Source: Candidatus Kapaibacterium sp. (GTDB lineage Bacteria; Bacteroidota; Ignavibacteria; Kapaibacteriales; UBA2268). From it: 6,829 nucleotides of DNA. The position numbers were made by a program, and so were the translations under genes. The stretch is from positions 1 through 6,829 of the forward strand of contig JAUQWR010000680.1 of assembly GCA_030835065.1 (NCBI GenBank), read 5' to 3'. Of this stretch, positions 1 through 5,845 are shown piece by piece; the first letter of the stretch is position 1; the number at the start of each line of letters is the position of its first letter. The notes under the pieces are model-generated. The model made no database searches. It was not told the origin of the DNA and saw only the letters and a list, made by a program, of their open reading frames with translations.

Positions 1-111
1 AATAGAGTCAAGATTTATTCTAGGAGAATTGGAATAAGATTCTTTCCAAAAATCACAGATTTTACACCTAAAATTGCAATCGTAGAGAAGTTGTATGTTT
101 ACATGCAACAT
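1..111 (-). CDS. Radical SAM enzyme, N-terminal fragment (runs off the left edge)
   Basis: Reading the minus strand from an ATG at 111-109 gives 37 codons without a stop, up to the window edge. The peptide begins MLHVNIQLLYDCNFRCKICD; Cys12, Cys16 and Cys19 form the CxxxCxxC motif that binds the [4Fe-4S] cluster of radical SAM enzymes. A short hydrophobic strand just before the motif and an aromatic pair (Phe-Trp) after it fit the start of the radical SAM barrel. The ATG is the only in-frame Met codon in the upstream open stretch, which continues without a stop to about 262; an upstream TTG start is possible but not needed. The gene is transcribed away from the operon at 354 and shares an intergenic region with it, so it is probably part of the same cluster. 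Substrate and subfamily cannot be told from 37 residues. The motif is seen directly; the gene call is inference, but strong. Confidence 0.8.
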   Translation of the reverse strand, partial: MLHVNIQLLYDCNFRCKICDFWKESYSNSPRINLDSI

Positions 112-116
112 TCTCT
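84..116. other. Imperfect inverted repeat (stem-loop) over the start of the minus-strand gene
   Basis: AGAGAA at 84-89 pairs with TTCTCT at 111-116, and GTTGTATGT at 90-98 pairs with ACATGCAAC at 101-109. There is one bulged A at 110 and one T-G wobble (94/105). The stem is up to 15 pairs with a tiny loop. It contains the ATG (111-109) of the minus-strand radical SAM gene, so in that mRNA the start codon would lie inside the stem, although there the wobble becomes an A-C mismatch. No T-run follows on either strand, so it is not a classical terminator. It could be a translational control structure or simply chance. Confidence 0.4.
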
Positions 117-353
117 TCCTAAAAAAATTATATACATATCGTAAATCTTTAGTCGATAATTTCAATTTGGACTTCAATAAATAGTGAAAAATGCAAATTA
201 ATACTAATTGAATAATTGCCAAAATAAAATCAAATAAATTTATATTATTTAAAAGTTTTAATTGTTAAATTGTATTGAAATGATTTAAGTTTGGAAAAAA
301 AAAGTAAAAAAGCTATTTTGCTTTATTATATTTGGTTATTACTAGTATGAATT
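112..353. other. Divergent intergenic region
   Basis: About 240 very AT-rich bases lie between the starts of two divergently read genes. I see no RNA gene, tandem repeat or convincing operator. The right half contains a good Bacteroidota-type promoter for the operon (262-293) and a second isolated -7-like octamer, TATATTTG, at 327-334 that has no matching -33 element. A small hairpin (AAAGC 309-313, GCTTT 320-324) would fall in the leader RNA. For the minus-strand gene only a weak promoter candidate was found. Confidence 0.6.
262..293 (+). promoter_or_regulatory. Predicted Bacteroidota-type promoter for the operon
   Basis: TTG at 262-264 is followed, after 21 bases, by TAAGTTTG at 286-293. 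This matches the primary sigma factor consensus of Bacteroidota (TTG near -33, TAnnTTTG near -7) in every fixed position and in spacing. Transcription would begin near position 300, giving a leader of about 50 bases before the ATG at 354. The sequence is very AT-rich, so a chance match cannot be excluded. No E. coli-type -35/-10 pair stands out here. Confidence 0.5.
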
Positions 354-1832
354 ATGTTGCGATTTAGAAAAAATATCTATTTAGATAATAATGCTACTAC
401 AAAAATATCGAAGGTAGTATTAAAAAAAATGACAACAGTTCTAAAAAATATATGGGGGAATCCATCTTCACTTTATAAAACGTCTCACCAATCTGCCCAA
501 ATATTAAAAATTGCACGAGAGAATATTGCAAAGGCAATTAATGCTGAGCCAGACGAAATTTTATTTACTTCTTGTGCTACTGAATCAAATAATTCGGTAA
601 TAAAATATTTATTTGAAAAAGAATTTCCTAAAAAAAATAAAATCATAAGTACTGCGATTGAGCATCCATCAATTTTATCGACACTTGAGTACTTAAAAAA
701 TAAAGGTGCAGAAATAGTATTTTTTAATACGTCACCCAATGGAGATATTAATTATAAAGAGCTTGAAAGTTTAATTGATGATTCGACAATAATGGTTTGT
801 GCGATGAGTGCAAATAATGAAATAGGATTGATTTTAGATGTAAAAAGAATTGTAGAAATTGCACATAAAAAATGTGTTTATGTATTATCAGATTGTGTTC
901 AAGCTTTAGGAAAAATAAAGATCGACGTAAAAGATTCCAAAGTTGATTATGCTTCTTTTTCAGCACATAAAATACAGGGACCCAAAGGTATTGGGGCTTT
1001 ATATATAAAAAATGGAAATCCATTTAATTCTTTAATACATGGTGGGCATCAAGAAAATGGATTAAGAGCAGGTACTGAAAGTTTGCATAATATAGCAGGA
1101 TTTGGAGAAGTGTGTAAGAATATAGATGCAAAATTAAAAAAGGTTCCCTCAGTAAATAAATTAAAACAATACTTTATCAGCGAATTAAAAAAACTAAATC
1201 AAAACATAAAGATAAATTCTGAGGGTGAAAAATTTTTAGCTAATACTATAAGCGTTACATTTATTGGAACGAGTAATGAAAAACTAATGGCTGCTCTAGA
1301 TTATCGCGGAATTTCTGTTTCAGCAGGTTCGGCATGCAATACACTTGAAAATGCTCCATCACATGTTTTAAAGGCAATAGGTCTGAACGATGATGAAGCG
1401 CGATCTACAATTCGCTTTTCTTTATCCGAATCGAATACATTGTCTGAGATTAATTATACATTAGAGGCATTAGATGATTATTTTAACAATAGATTGCCGG
1501 CAATAGGAGCAATTAGTCCAAAGCAAGCAAATGAAACTCTATTATTAGATAAATCAACTTTTGTTTTAGATATACGTTCAGAAAATGATCGAAAATCAAT
1601 AAAAAGTATTCCTAATTCCTTTCAAGCAGATTTTTTAGGAATTAGAAAGTACCTTGATAATATTCCAAAGGATCGTCATGTGATTGTGGTTTGTCAAGGT
1701 GGAGTAAACTCTCCATTTACGGCTTATTATTTAAAATCAAAAGGCTATGTCAATGTATCATTTATTATGACAGGGATGTGGGGCTGGAAACTTGCAAATA
1801 AAGATTTTTATAATAGATATACTGAAGAGTAG
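354..1832 (+). CDS. Group I (NifS/IscS-like) cysteine desulfurase with C-terminal rhodanese domain
   Basis: PLP enzyme that takes sulfur from cysteine as a protein persulfide, fused to a sulfurtransferase domain. Residues 8-380 are a full desulfurase: YLDNNATT at 9-16, SCATESNN at 73-80, His104 stacking on PLP, Asp180 and Gln183 holding the cofactor, the Schiff-base Lys206 in SAHK, the HGGHQENGLRAGTES segment at 229-243, and catalytic Cys328 in SAGSAC. The long Cys loop followed by PSHVLKAIG marks the group I type. Residues about 385-490 are rhodanese-like: LDIRSEND at 405-412 and an active loop CQGGVNS beginning at Cys447. The usual CxxGxRS loop has Arg where this one has Asn452. Typical IscS/NifS proteins are about 400 residues, so the tail is an added domain. 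Persulfide transfer from Cys328 to Cys447 is a reasonable inference. The ATG at 354 is chosen because the ATG at 347 meets a stop after six codons; no ribosome-binding site is visible. The gene is 51 bases before the dehydratase with no promoter-like motif between, so it is probably co-transcribed. It may supply sulfur to a pathway product or to the Fe-S clusters of the neighbouring radical SAM enzymes. Confidence 0.9.
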   Translation: MLRFRKNIYLDNNATTKISKVVLKKMTTVLKNIWGNPSSLYKTSHQSAQILKIARENIAKAINAEPDEILFTSCATESNNSVIKYLFEKEFPKKNKIISTAIEHPSILSTLEYLKNKGAEIVFFNTSPNGDINYKELESLIDDSTIMVCAMSANNEIGLILDVKRIVEIAHKKCVYVLSDCVQALGKIKIDVKDSKVDYASFSAHKIQGPKGIGALYIKNGNPFNSLIHGGHQENGLRAGTESLHNIAGFGEVCKNIDAKLKKVPSVNKLKQYFISELKKLNQNIKINSEGEKFLANTISVTFIGTSNEKLMAALDYRGISVSAGSACNTLENAPSHVLKAIGLNDDEARSTIRFSLSESNTLSEINYTLEALDDYFNNRLPAIGAISPKQANETLLLDKSTFVLDIRSENDRKSIKSIPNSFQADFLGIRKYLDNIPKDRHVIVVCQGGVNSPFTAYYLKSKGYVNVSFIMTGMWGWKLANKDFYNRYTEE

Positions 1833-1883
1833 TTTAATTAAAATGTTTAGTAAGTAATATTATTAATTTATAATAAAATAATT

Positions 1884-2351
1884 ATGCGTTTTCATTTAGT
1901 AGATAGAGTTGATGAAATATGCTATGACAAATACATAGTAGGATGCAAATGTGTGACACTAGCAGATGACGTATTTAATGAGCATTTCCCAGGCTATCCA
2001 ATTTTTCCTGGTTCATTGATACAAGAGGGTTTGGCTCAGTTAGCAGGTTCTTTTTTTGAAATAATTATGAACAAAAAAGGAATATGCAACAAGCGTTCAG
2101 TTTTGACAATTGTTCGTCAAATGAAATTTAAAAGAGTAGTGGAGCCTGGTGATAAAATGATATATAAAGCCATAATAAAAGCTTTTAACGAAGATTTTGG
2201 TGTTGCAGAAGTAAGGGCGGAAATTGAAGGTGAAGTTTGTGCAATTGGTGAATTGCTGTTTAATTTTTTTGAAATTTCCGATGCTTCTTTACAAGCTTCA
2301 AGAGAAGAAATTTATAGATTCTGTATGAAAAATGCAAAGGAAGTAAATTGA
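1884..2351 (+). CDS. FabZ-like 3-hydroxyacyl-ACP dehydratase (hotdog fold)
   Basis: A 155-residue single hotdog-fold protein, the usual FabZ length. The FHLVDRV opening (3-9) matches the typical FabZ start. The active site is clear: His34 in NEHFPGYPIFPG (32-43) and Glu48 in LIQEGLAQLAG (45-55), both catalytic residues of FabZ/FabA dehydratases. FabZ has Glu at the second position where FabA has Asp, which favours a dehydratase over an isomerase. It would remove water from 3-hydroxyacyl-ACP to give trans-2-enoyl-ACP in the cytoplasm. ATG at 1884 lies directly before the conserved motif; no ribosome-binding site is seen. Its TGA overlaps the TTG start of the next gene by four bases. Because it sits with its own ketosynthase, ketoreductases and carrier protein, it is probably specific to this pathway and not the housekeeping FabZ. 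An aryl-polyene-type dehydratase is an alternative label for the same chemistry. Confidence 0.87.
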   Translation: MRFHLVDRVDEICYDKYIVGCKCVTLADDVFNEHFPGYPIFPGSLIQEGLAQLAGSFFEIIMNKKGICNKRSVLTIVRQMKFKRVVEPGDKMIYKAIIKAFNEDFGVAEVRAEIEGEVCAIGELLFNFFEISDASLQASREEIYRFCMKNAKEVN

Positions 2352-2941
2352 GAATTTCTTTTAAATCCTTTGCTCTTGGCGAAAGTATCCCAATATTGGG
2401 ACTATTAAACAATAAAAAGCTAAATAAATACTTCAATAGAGAGACTTCTGCTGGAATTGCTGCATTTAGTGATATGGCACAGGGAATGGAAATTAATTCT
2501 GATACACCTTTGTTTTATTCAACTTGTGTTGTGGAATACGAAGATTTCGGTTTAAATAAAATAGTAGATGCATGCAAAGATGAGAATGGAAGATTTTCGC
2601 AAAAACTTTTTGTAGATTTAGGAATGTCATCGATATCACCAATTACACAATTTAAAATTTTATATAATATGCCACTTTCGTTTATTTCAATCGAAAAGAA
2701 TTTAACAGGCGACAATGCAGTAATTTATAATTCAGCAAAAGCTTTGATAGATTGTGCAAAGTATTCAATTAAAGACGAATTTATTATCGGTGCAGGAAAA
2801 GTCTGGAAGGACGGTTTAGTTGAATCAGGCTTTGCTTATATGAATAAAAATGAATTAAAATATTTAATAAATTATGATGATAATACTGCTGCTATTGAAA
2901 TTTTTAGAGAATTGAGTAAATCAGGAGTCTACCATGTCTAA
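2348..2941 (+). CDS. Half-length ketosynthase-like protein lacking the catalytic Cys (chain-length-factor-like)
   Basis: A 197-residue protein resembling only the N-terminal half of a beta-ketoacyl synthase, probably of the short PF13723 (Ketoacyl-synt_2) kind. The recognisable part is SPITQFKILYN (97-107), then IEKNLTGDNAVIYNSA (115-130), then FIIGAGKVW (145-153), which follow the ketosynthase pattern of the dimer-interface helix, the nucleophile strand and the strand after it. When TGDN is aligned with the TGPN-like stretch of real ketosynthases, Ala130 falls where the catalytic Cys should be; the His-containing C-terminal half is absent. It should therefore be inactive and is most likely a partner for the full ketosynthase that follows, as chain-length factors are in type II polyketide systems. 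Short partners of this kind are known from aryl polyene clusters. The start is TTG at 2348, supported by AAAGGAA at 2336-2342 and by the four-base overlap with the preceding stop; the first internal Met is at residue 43. The gene overlaps the ketosynthase by eight bases, fitting coupled translation of a heterodimer. Confidence 0.7.
   Translation: MRISFKSFALGESIPILGLLNNKKLNKYFNRETSAGIAAFSDMAQGMEINSDTPLFYSTCVVEYEDFGLNKIVDACKDENGRFSQKLFVDLGMSSISPITQFKILYNMPLSFISIEKNLTGDNAVIYNSAKALIDCAKYSIKDEFIIGAGKVWKDGLVESGFAYMNKNELKYLINYDDNTAAIEIFRELSKSGVYHV
2923..2927 (+). promoter_or_regulatory. Ribosome-binding site of the ketosynthase gene
   Basis: AGGAG lies six bases before the ATG at 2934, inside the end of the preceding coding sequence. 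It is the clearest Shine-Dalgarno sequence in the window, where most other starts have none, and it fixes the start that overlaps the upstream gene by eight bases. Confidence 0.6.
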
Positions 2942-4133
2942 AATAGTAATTACTGGTGCTGGTCAGGTCTCTCCATTAGGCTCAAATCTTAAAGAATTTT
3001 ATACAAATTTAGAATCTGGAATAAAGGGTATAAGAAATATAACAGCTTTCAATTCAGATTATTTTCCGACAAAATTTGGTGGAGAAGCAAAAAGTGGTTC
3101 AAATGTAATTAAGTTTGATAAAGAGATTGATAGAAAAGCAGAATTTATAAAGTCGGCAGTTGATGAGTTATTGTCAAATAATCTTGAAATTGATAAGTAT
3201 TCACCAGAAAATAGGATAGCTCATTTCGGTGCAGGTATTGACTACTTCGATTTAGAAGGATATGTCGATAGTCAAAAATATATAAATGCTGAATGGGAAG
3301 AGTTTTGCAAACGTTCAACCATTACAGCAAAAGAAATTGCTAAAAAATATAAAATTGCAGGCGGATCAAGTCTTAATGTTTCTGCTTGCGTAGCTTCGAC
3401 TCAAGCTCTTGGATTAGCATTTAGAATATTGAAAACTAATCCAGAGAAATTTTTAATTAGTGGTGGATTTGATTCAATGCTTTGCCACTTGCATTATCTT
3501 GGCTTTTATAAGCTGGGTGCTCTTTCAACATGGGAAGGGAAAGCTGAAGAGGCTTGCCGACCATACGATAAAAAACGTTGTGGTCTTGTGATAGGAGAGG
3601 GAGGAGTAGCCTATTCGTTGCAGAGTGATGAATTTGCTGAAAAATCAAATATTTTAGCTGAAATTGCCGGTTACTCATCTACTATGGATTCTTATATGCC
3701 TACAGATCCTAATCCAGAGGGAGAGTATTTAGCAAAAGCTGGGTTATCAGCTATATATCAAGCTGGTATAAGCCCTGAAGATGTTGATTGCGTGCATGTT
3801 CACGGTACTGGAACTTTCAGAAATGAACTTGCTGAGACTCAGGCAATGAAAAGAATTTTTGGTGAACTTTATAATAAAATCCCTGTTTTTTCTCTAAAAG
3901 GGCACATTGGTCACTTGATAGGTGCTTGTGGAGCTATGGAAATATTAGCTGTTATTCACTCAATCAAAAATCAAGTTGTGCTTCCAACTGCAAATTTTGA
4001 ATATCAAGACAAAGAAGCAGACTTGTTTGTAATTAAAGATGAACCCTACAGAACTAATATTAAGAATGTACTTAAATTAAATGCAGGATTTGGTGGACAA
4101 AACACAGCAATATTAATAAAAAAATATGAGTAG
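2934..4133 (+). CDS. Beta-ketoacyl-ACP synthase, FabF/KAS II-like
   Basis: A full-length (399-residue) condensing enzyme of the thiolase fold. The nucleophile is Cys152 in NVSACVAST (148-156). The decarboxylation set is His290 in VHVHGTGT (287-294), Lys322 in SLKGHIGH and His327 in the GHxxGACG segment (326-333). The C-terminal AGFGGQN (384-390) is the usual GFGGxN loop. It would join an acyl starter to malonyl-ACP with loss of CO2, and all catalytic residues are present. Compared with standard FabF, the nucleophile surroundings (ACVASTQALG in place of the common ACASGAHAIG) and the Lys-His loop are changed, which suggests a specialised substrate. It is immediately downstream of the inactive half-length homologue and very likely pairs with it. 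ATG at 2934 is preceded by AGGAG. Its TAG overlaps the next gene by eight bases. A housekeeping FabF is less likely given the neighbours. Confidence 0.9.
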   Translation: MSKIVITGAGQVSPLGSNLKEFYTNLESGIKGIRNITAFNSDYFPTKFGGEAKSGSNVIKFDKEIDRKAEFIKSAVDELLSNNLEIDKYSPENRIAHFGAGIDYFDLEGYVDSQKYINAEWEEFCKRSTITAKEIAKKYKIAGGSSLNVSACVASTQALGLAFRILKTNPEKFLISGGFDSMLCHLHYLGFYKLGALSTWEGKAEEACRPYDKKRCGLVIGEGGVAYSLQSDEFAEKSNILAEIAGYSSTMDSYMPTDPNPEGEYLAKAGLSAIYQAGISPEDVDCVHVHGTGTFRNELAETQAMKRIFGELYNKIPVFSLKGHIGHLIGACGAMEILAVIHSIKNQVVLPTANFEYQDKEADLFVIKDEPYRTNIKNVLKLNAGFGGQNTAILIKKYE

Positions 4134-4845
4134 AAAAATTTGTATAACTGGCTTAGGTTCAAAAATTGGTCAAGCCATTTTAGAACAGTGTGCTAGAGAA
4201 TCTGATACATTATTTTTGCAATATCGCAAAAATAAACCAGATTTAGATAAATTATCACTTCCAGATAAAATTGAAGTCGAATTATTACAAGTAGATTTTA
4301 ATGATGCTGTGGCTTTGAATGATTTTTGTACAAAAATTTCAAAATGTGATGTGATAATAAACAATGCTTCTGAGGTAATTACAGATATTTTGCCTATGAT
4401 TGACGATAATGCAATAGATAAGATGATAAATGTCAATGTTTTTGCATTAATAAAAATTTGCAGAGCAGTGATTCCGTATATGTCTTCTAAGAGAAAAGGT
4501 ACAATTATTAATATTTCTTCAATTGCGGCACATAGAGCCAATAGAGGGCAAACAGTATATGCTGGTACAAAAGGTTTTATGGAATCATTTTCTCGAGCAT
4601 TAGTTGCTGAATATGGTGCTAGAGGTATACGTGTTAATTGCGTGGCTCCAGGCCCAATTGAGTCCGGCTCTTTAATGGAAATTATGAATTATGCACCAGA
4701 TGAAATAAATCAAAGCATTTTGTCAAAAAGATTGGGAAAGCCCAAAGAAGTTGCCTCAATTGTGGAATATTTGATAAGCTCTTCAGCCGAATTTATTAAT
4801 GGTGAAACAATAAAAATTGATGGTGGATTTATAAGGGGATTGTAA
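4126..4845 (+). CDS. SDR-family 3-ketoacyl-ACP reductase (FabG-like), first copy
   Basis: A classical short-chain dehydrogenase/reductase of 239 residues, the normal FabG length. The Rossmann glycine motif is TGLGSKIG (8-15). The NNAG signature is NNAS here (79-82). The catalytic residues are Ser132, Tyr145 and Lys149 (YAGTK, Tyr to Lys spacing of four, Ser to Tyr spacing of 13 as in FabG). RVNCVAPGPIES (169-180) and IDGGF near the C terminus are standard. An Arg after the second strand (QYRKN, 32-36) favours NADPH. It would reduce 3-ketoacyl-ACP to the 3-hydroxy form. The ATG overlaps the ketosynthase stop by eight bases, and its TAA shares one base with the next ATG, so translation is probably coupled. 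SDR enzymes vary in substrate; the ketoreductase role comes from context and the FabG-like motifs. Confidence 0.85.
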   Translation: MSRKICITGLGSKIGQAILEQCARESDTLFLQYRKNKPDLDKLSLPDKIEVELLQVDFNDAVALNDFCTKISKCDVIINNASEVITDILPMIDDNAIDKMINVNVFALIKICRAVIPYMSSKRKGTIINISSIAAHRANRGQTVYAGTKGFMESFSRALVAEYGARGIRVNCVAPGPIESGSLMEIMNYAPDEINQSILSKRLGKPKEVASIVEYLISSSAEFINGETIKIDGGFIRGL

Positions 4846-5444
4846 TGATAGTTTTTGAAAATGAAGAATATTTAGCATTAGAGCGAATATGTAAACGTAG
4901 GAAAAGTGTTAGAGCTTTTAATGAAAAAGAAGTATATGAAGATGATTTAGAAAAAATTATCAATATTGCTAATACTTCGCCTTTTGCTTCAGGAAAAAAA
5001 AACTGGGATTTAACAATAATTAAAGACAAAGCAAAATTAAGTTTAATTTCGGAAAGAATTAAGTCATATTTAGAAGAATTTACTTCCTTGATTAAAGAAG
5101 ATTTTAGAAAGGATTTTATTAATTATTCTCGAAATTTTACTTTTTTTGAAACTGCTCCAGCAGTAATTTTTCTTACTTATAGAACTACTTCTGCAACATC
5201 GCGTTCACTAGATTTAAACAAAGCTATCGATAGAGATCTCCTAAAAGTAGAAGAATGGGAAAGAGAAAATTCAGCAAAATCAATTTCTTGTGTAGCTATG
5301 CTTATTTTATTAGCGGTTGAGAGCTTAGGTATGGGTGCTTGTTATATGACTGGTGGCTTGCTTGCAGAATCTAAATTTATAGATTTAATAACAAACAAAA
5401 AAGAAAGAAAAATCGGAGCAATTATTCCGATAGGATATTATTAA
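4845..5444 (+). CDS. Nitroreductase-family flavoprotein
   Basis: A 199-residue protein of normal nitroreductase length. The N-terminal RRKSVRAFNEKEV (18-30) is the characteristic FMN-phosphate-binding RxSxRxF segment. SPFASGKKNW (45-54) matches the following SP-A-G-xxP/N-W region, and a C-terminal helix with ESLGMGACYMTG (159-170) plus the ending IIPIGYY (193-199) match the family (usually ...PIGYP). These enzymes use FMN with NAD(P)H, or run as dehydrogenases or oxidases; many members of biosynthetic clusters act on unsaturated or heteroaromatic intermediates and not on nitro compounds. Here, inside a fatty-acyl operon with no obvious enoyl reductase, it may reduce or desaturate the acyl-ACP chain, or oxidise a late product. 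That is inference. The ATG at 4845 overlaps the previous TAA by one base, with AGGGG about seven bases upstream. Confidence 0.82.
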   Translation: MIVFENEEYLALERICKRRKSVRAFNEKEVYEDDLEKIINIANTSPFASGKKNWDLTIIKDKAKLSLISERIKSYLEEFTSLIKEDFRKDFINYSRNFTFFETAPAVIFLTYRTTSATSRSLDLNKAIDRDLLKVEEWERENSAKSISCVAMLILLAVESLGMGACYMTGGLLAESKFIDLITNKKERKIGAIIPIGYY

Positions 5445-5460
5445 TTAGAGATATATTATT

Positions 5461-5844
5461 ATGAATGTAGAATTAGAATTTAGAAAGGCTTTATTGCCTG
5501 TATTCAGTCTTGAATCAATTGAAGAAATTTTGCCGGAGCATTCGCTTGTTGATGATATTGGAGCAGATAGCCTTGATTTTGTTGAAATTATCTATGTAAT
5601 AGAACAAAATTTTGGAATTTCTTTAAAAACGAGTCAAATACTTACTGGCGGTGAAAAAATAAGTAACGAGGATATTTTTGAAGATGGGCTTCTTTCAGAA
5701 AAGGGCTTTGAAATAATTTGTAAAAAGTTTCCTGAGAAAGCTCAGTTAATTATGCCTGGATCTACAAAGATTGATCTATTTCGAACTATTACTGTAAGTG
5801 ATATAATAAAAATAATTGAACAAAAATTGGATGAGGCAGTATAA
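5461..5844 (+). CDS. Acyl carrier protein with a ~50-residue insertion
   Basis: The first 55 residues read as a normal acyl carrier protein: helix I, then VDDIGADSLDFVEII (30-44), where Ser37 in DSLD is the 4'-phosphopantetheine attachment site, then the acidic helix II ending IEQNFGI (47-53). A standard ACP has about 40 residues after this Ser; this one has 90. The usual final part (TITVSDIIKIIEQKL, 109-123) is recognisable at the C terminus, so roughly 50 residues (about 58-108) are inserted between helix II and helix IV. The insert contains a likely helix (SEKGFEIICKKFPEKAQLI, 79-97) and a PGSTKIDLF turn (99-107). The dedicated carrier presumably holds the growing chain for this pathway. 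ATG at 5461 follows a 16-base gap without a ribosome-binding site. The last codon is followed one base later by the next ATG. An ordinary housekeeping AcpP is unlikely given length and context. Confidence 0.85.
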   Translation: MNVELEFRKALLPVFSLESIEEILPEHSLVDDIGADSLDFVEIIYVIEQNFGISLKTSQILTGGEKISNEDIFEDGLLSEKGFEIICKKFPEKAQLIMPGSTKIDLFRTITVSDIIKIIEQKLDEAV

Positions 5845-5845
5845 T

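Noticed and set aside
1..144. Plus-strand open frame from the left edge to a TAA at 142-144, possibly the tail of an upstream gene
   Set aside because: Its 47 codons show no recognisable motif, while the opposite strand in the same codon register carries a radical SAM CxxxCxxC motif behind an ATG. The plus frame is best explained as its shadow.
194..222. Minus-strand promoter candidate (TTAATTTG at 201-194 with TTG at 222-220) for the divergent gene
   Set aside because: The -7 octamer has one mismatch at a fixed position and the spacer is 18 bases. In sequence this AT-rich, it is too weak to annotate.
309..324. Small hairpin AAAGC/GCTTT that resembles a terminator
   Set aside because: Only five pairs, no real T-run after it, and it lies between the likely promoter and the first gene.
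327..334. Second TAnnTTTG octamer (TATATTTG) as a promoter
   Set aside because: No TTG/TTTG at the required distance upstream, and it would leave a leader of only about a dozen bases. Kept only as an alternative to the 262-293 promoter.
748..1023. Minus-strand open frames of 66-123 codons inside the operon genes
   Set aside because: They lie antisense to genes with clear catalytic motifs, show no family features and have compositions expected of shadow frames in AT-rich DNA.
1833..1883. Possible terminator or separate promoter between the desulfurase and dehydratase genes
   Set aside because: No stem of useful length with a T-run and no TAnnTTTG element was found in these 51 bases, so co-transcription is the simpler view.
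5816..5845. Upstream ATG at 5816 as start of the second ketoreductase
   Set aside because: It would add ten residues not seen in FabG-like enzymes and overlap the carrier protein by 29 bases. The ATG at 5846 fits the family start and the one-base spacing also used by the next gene.
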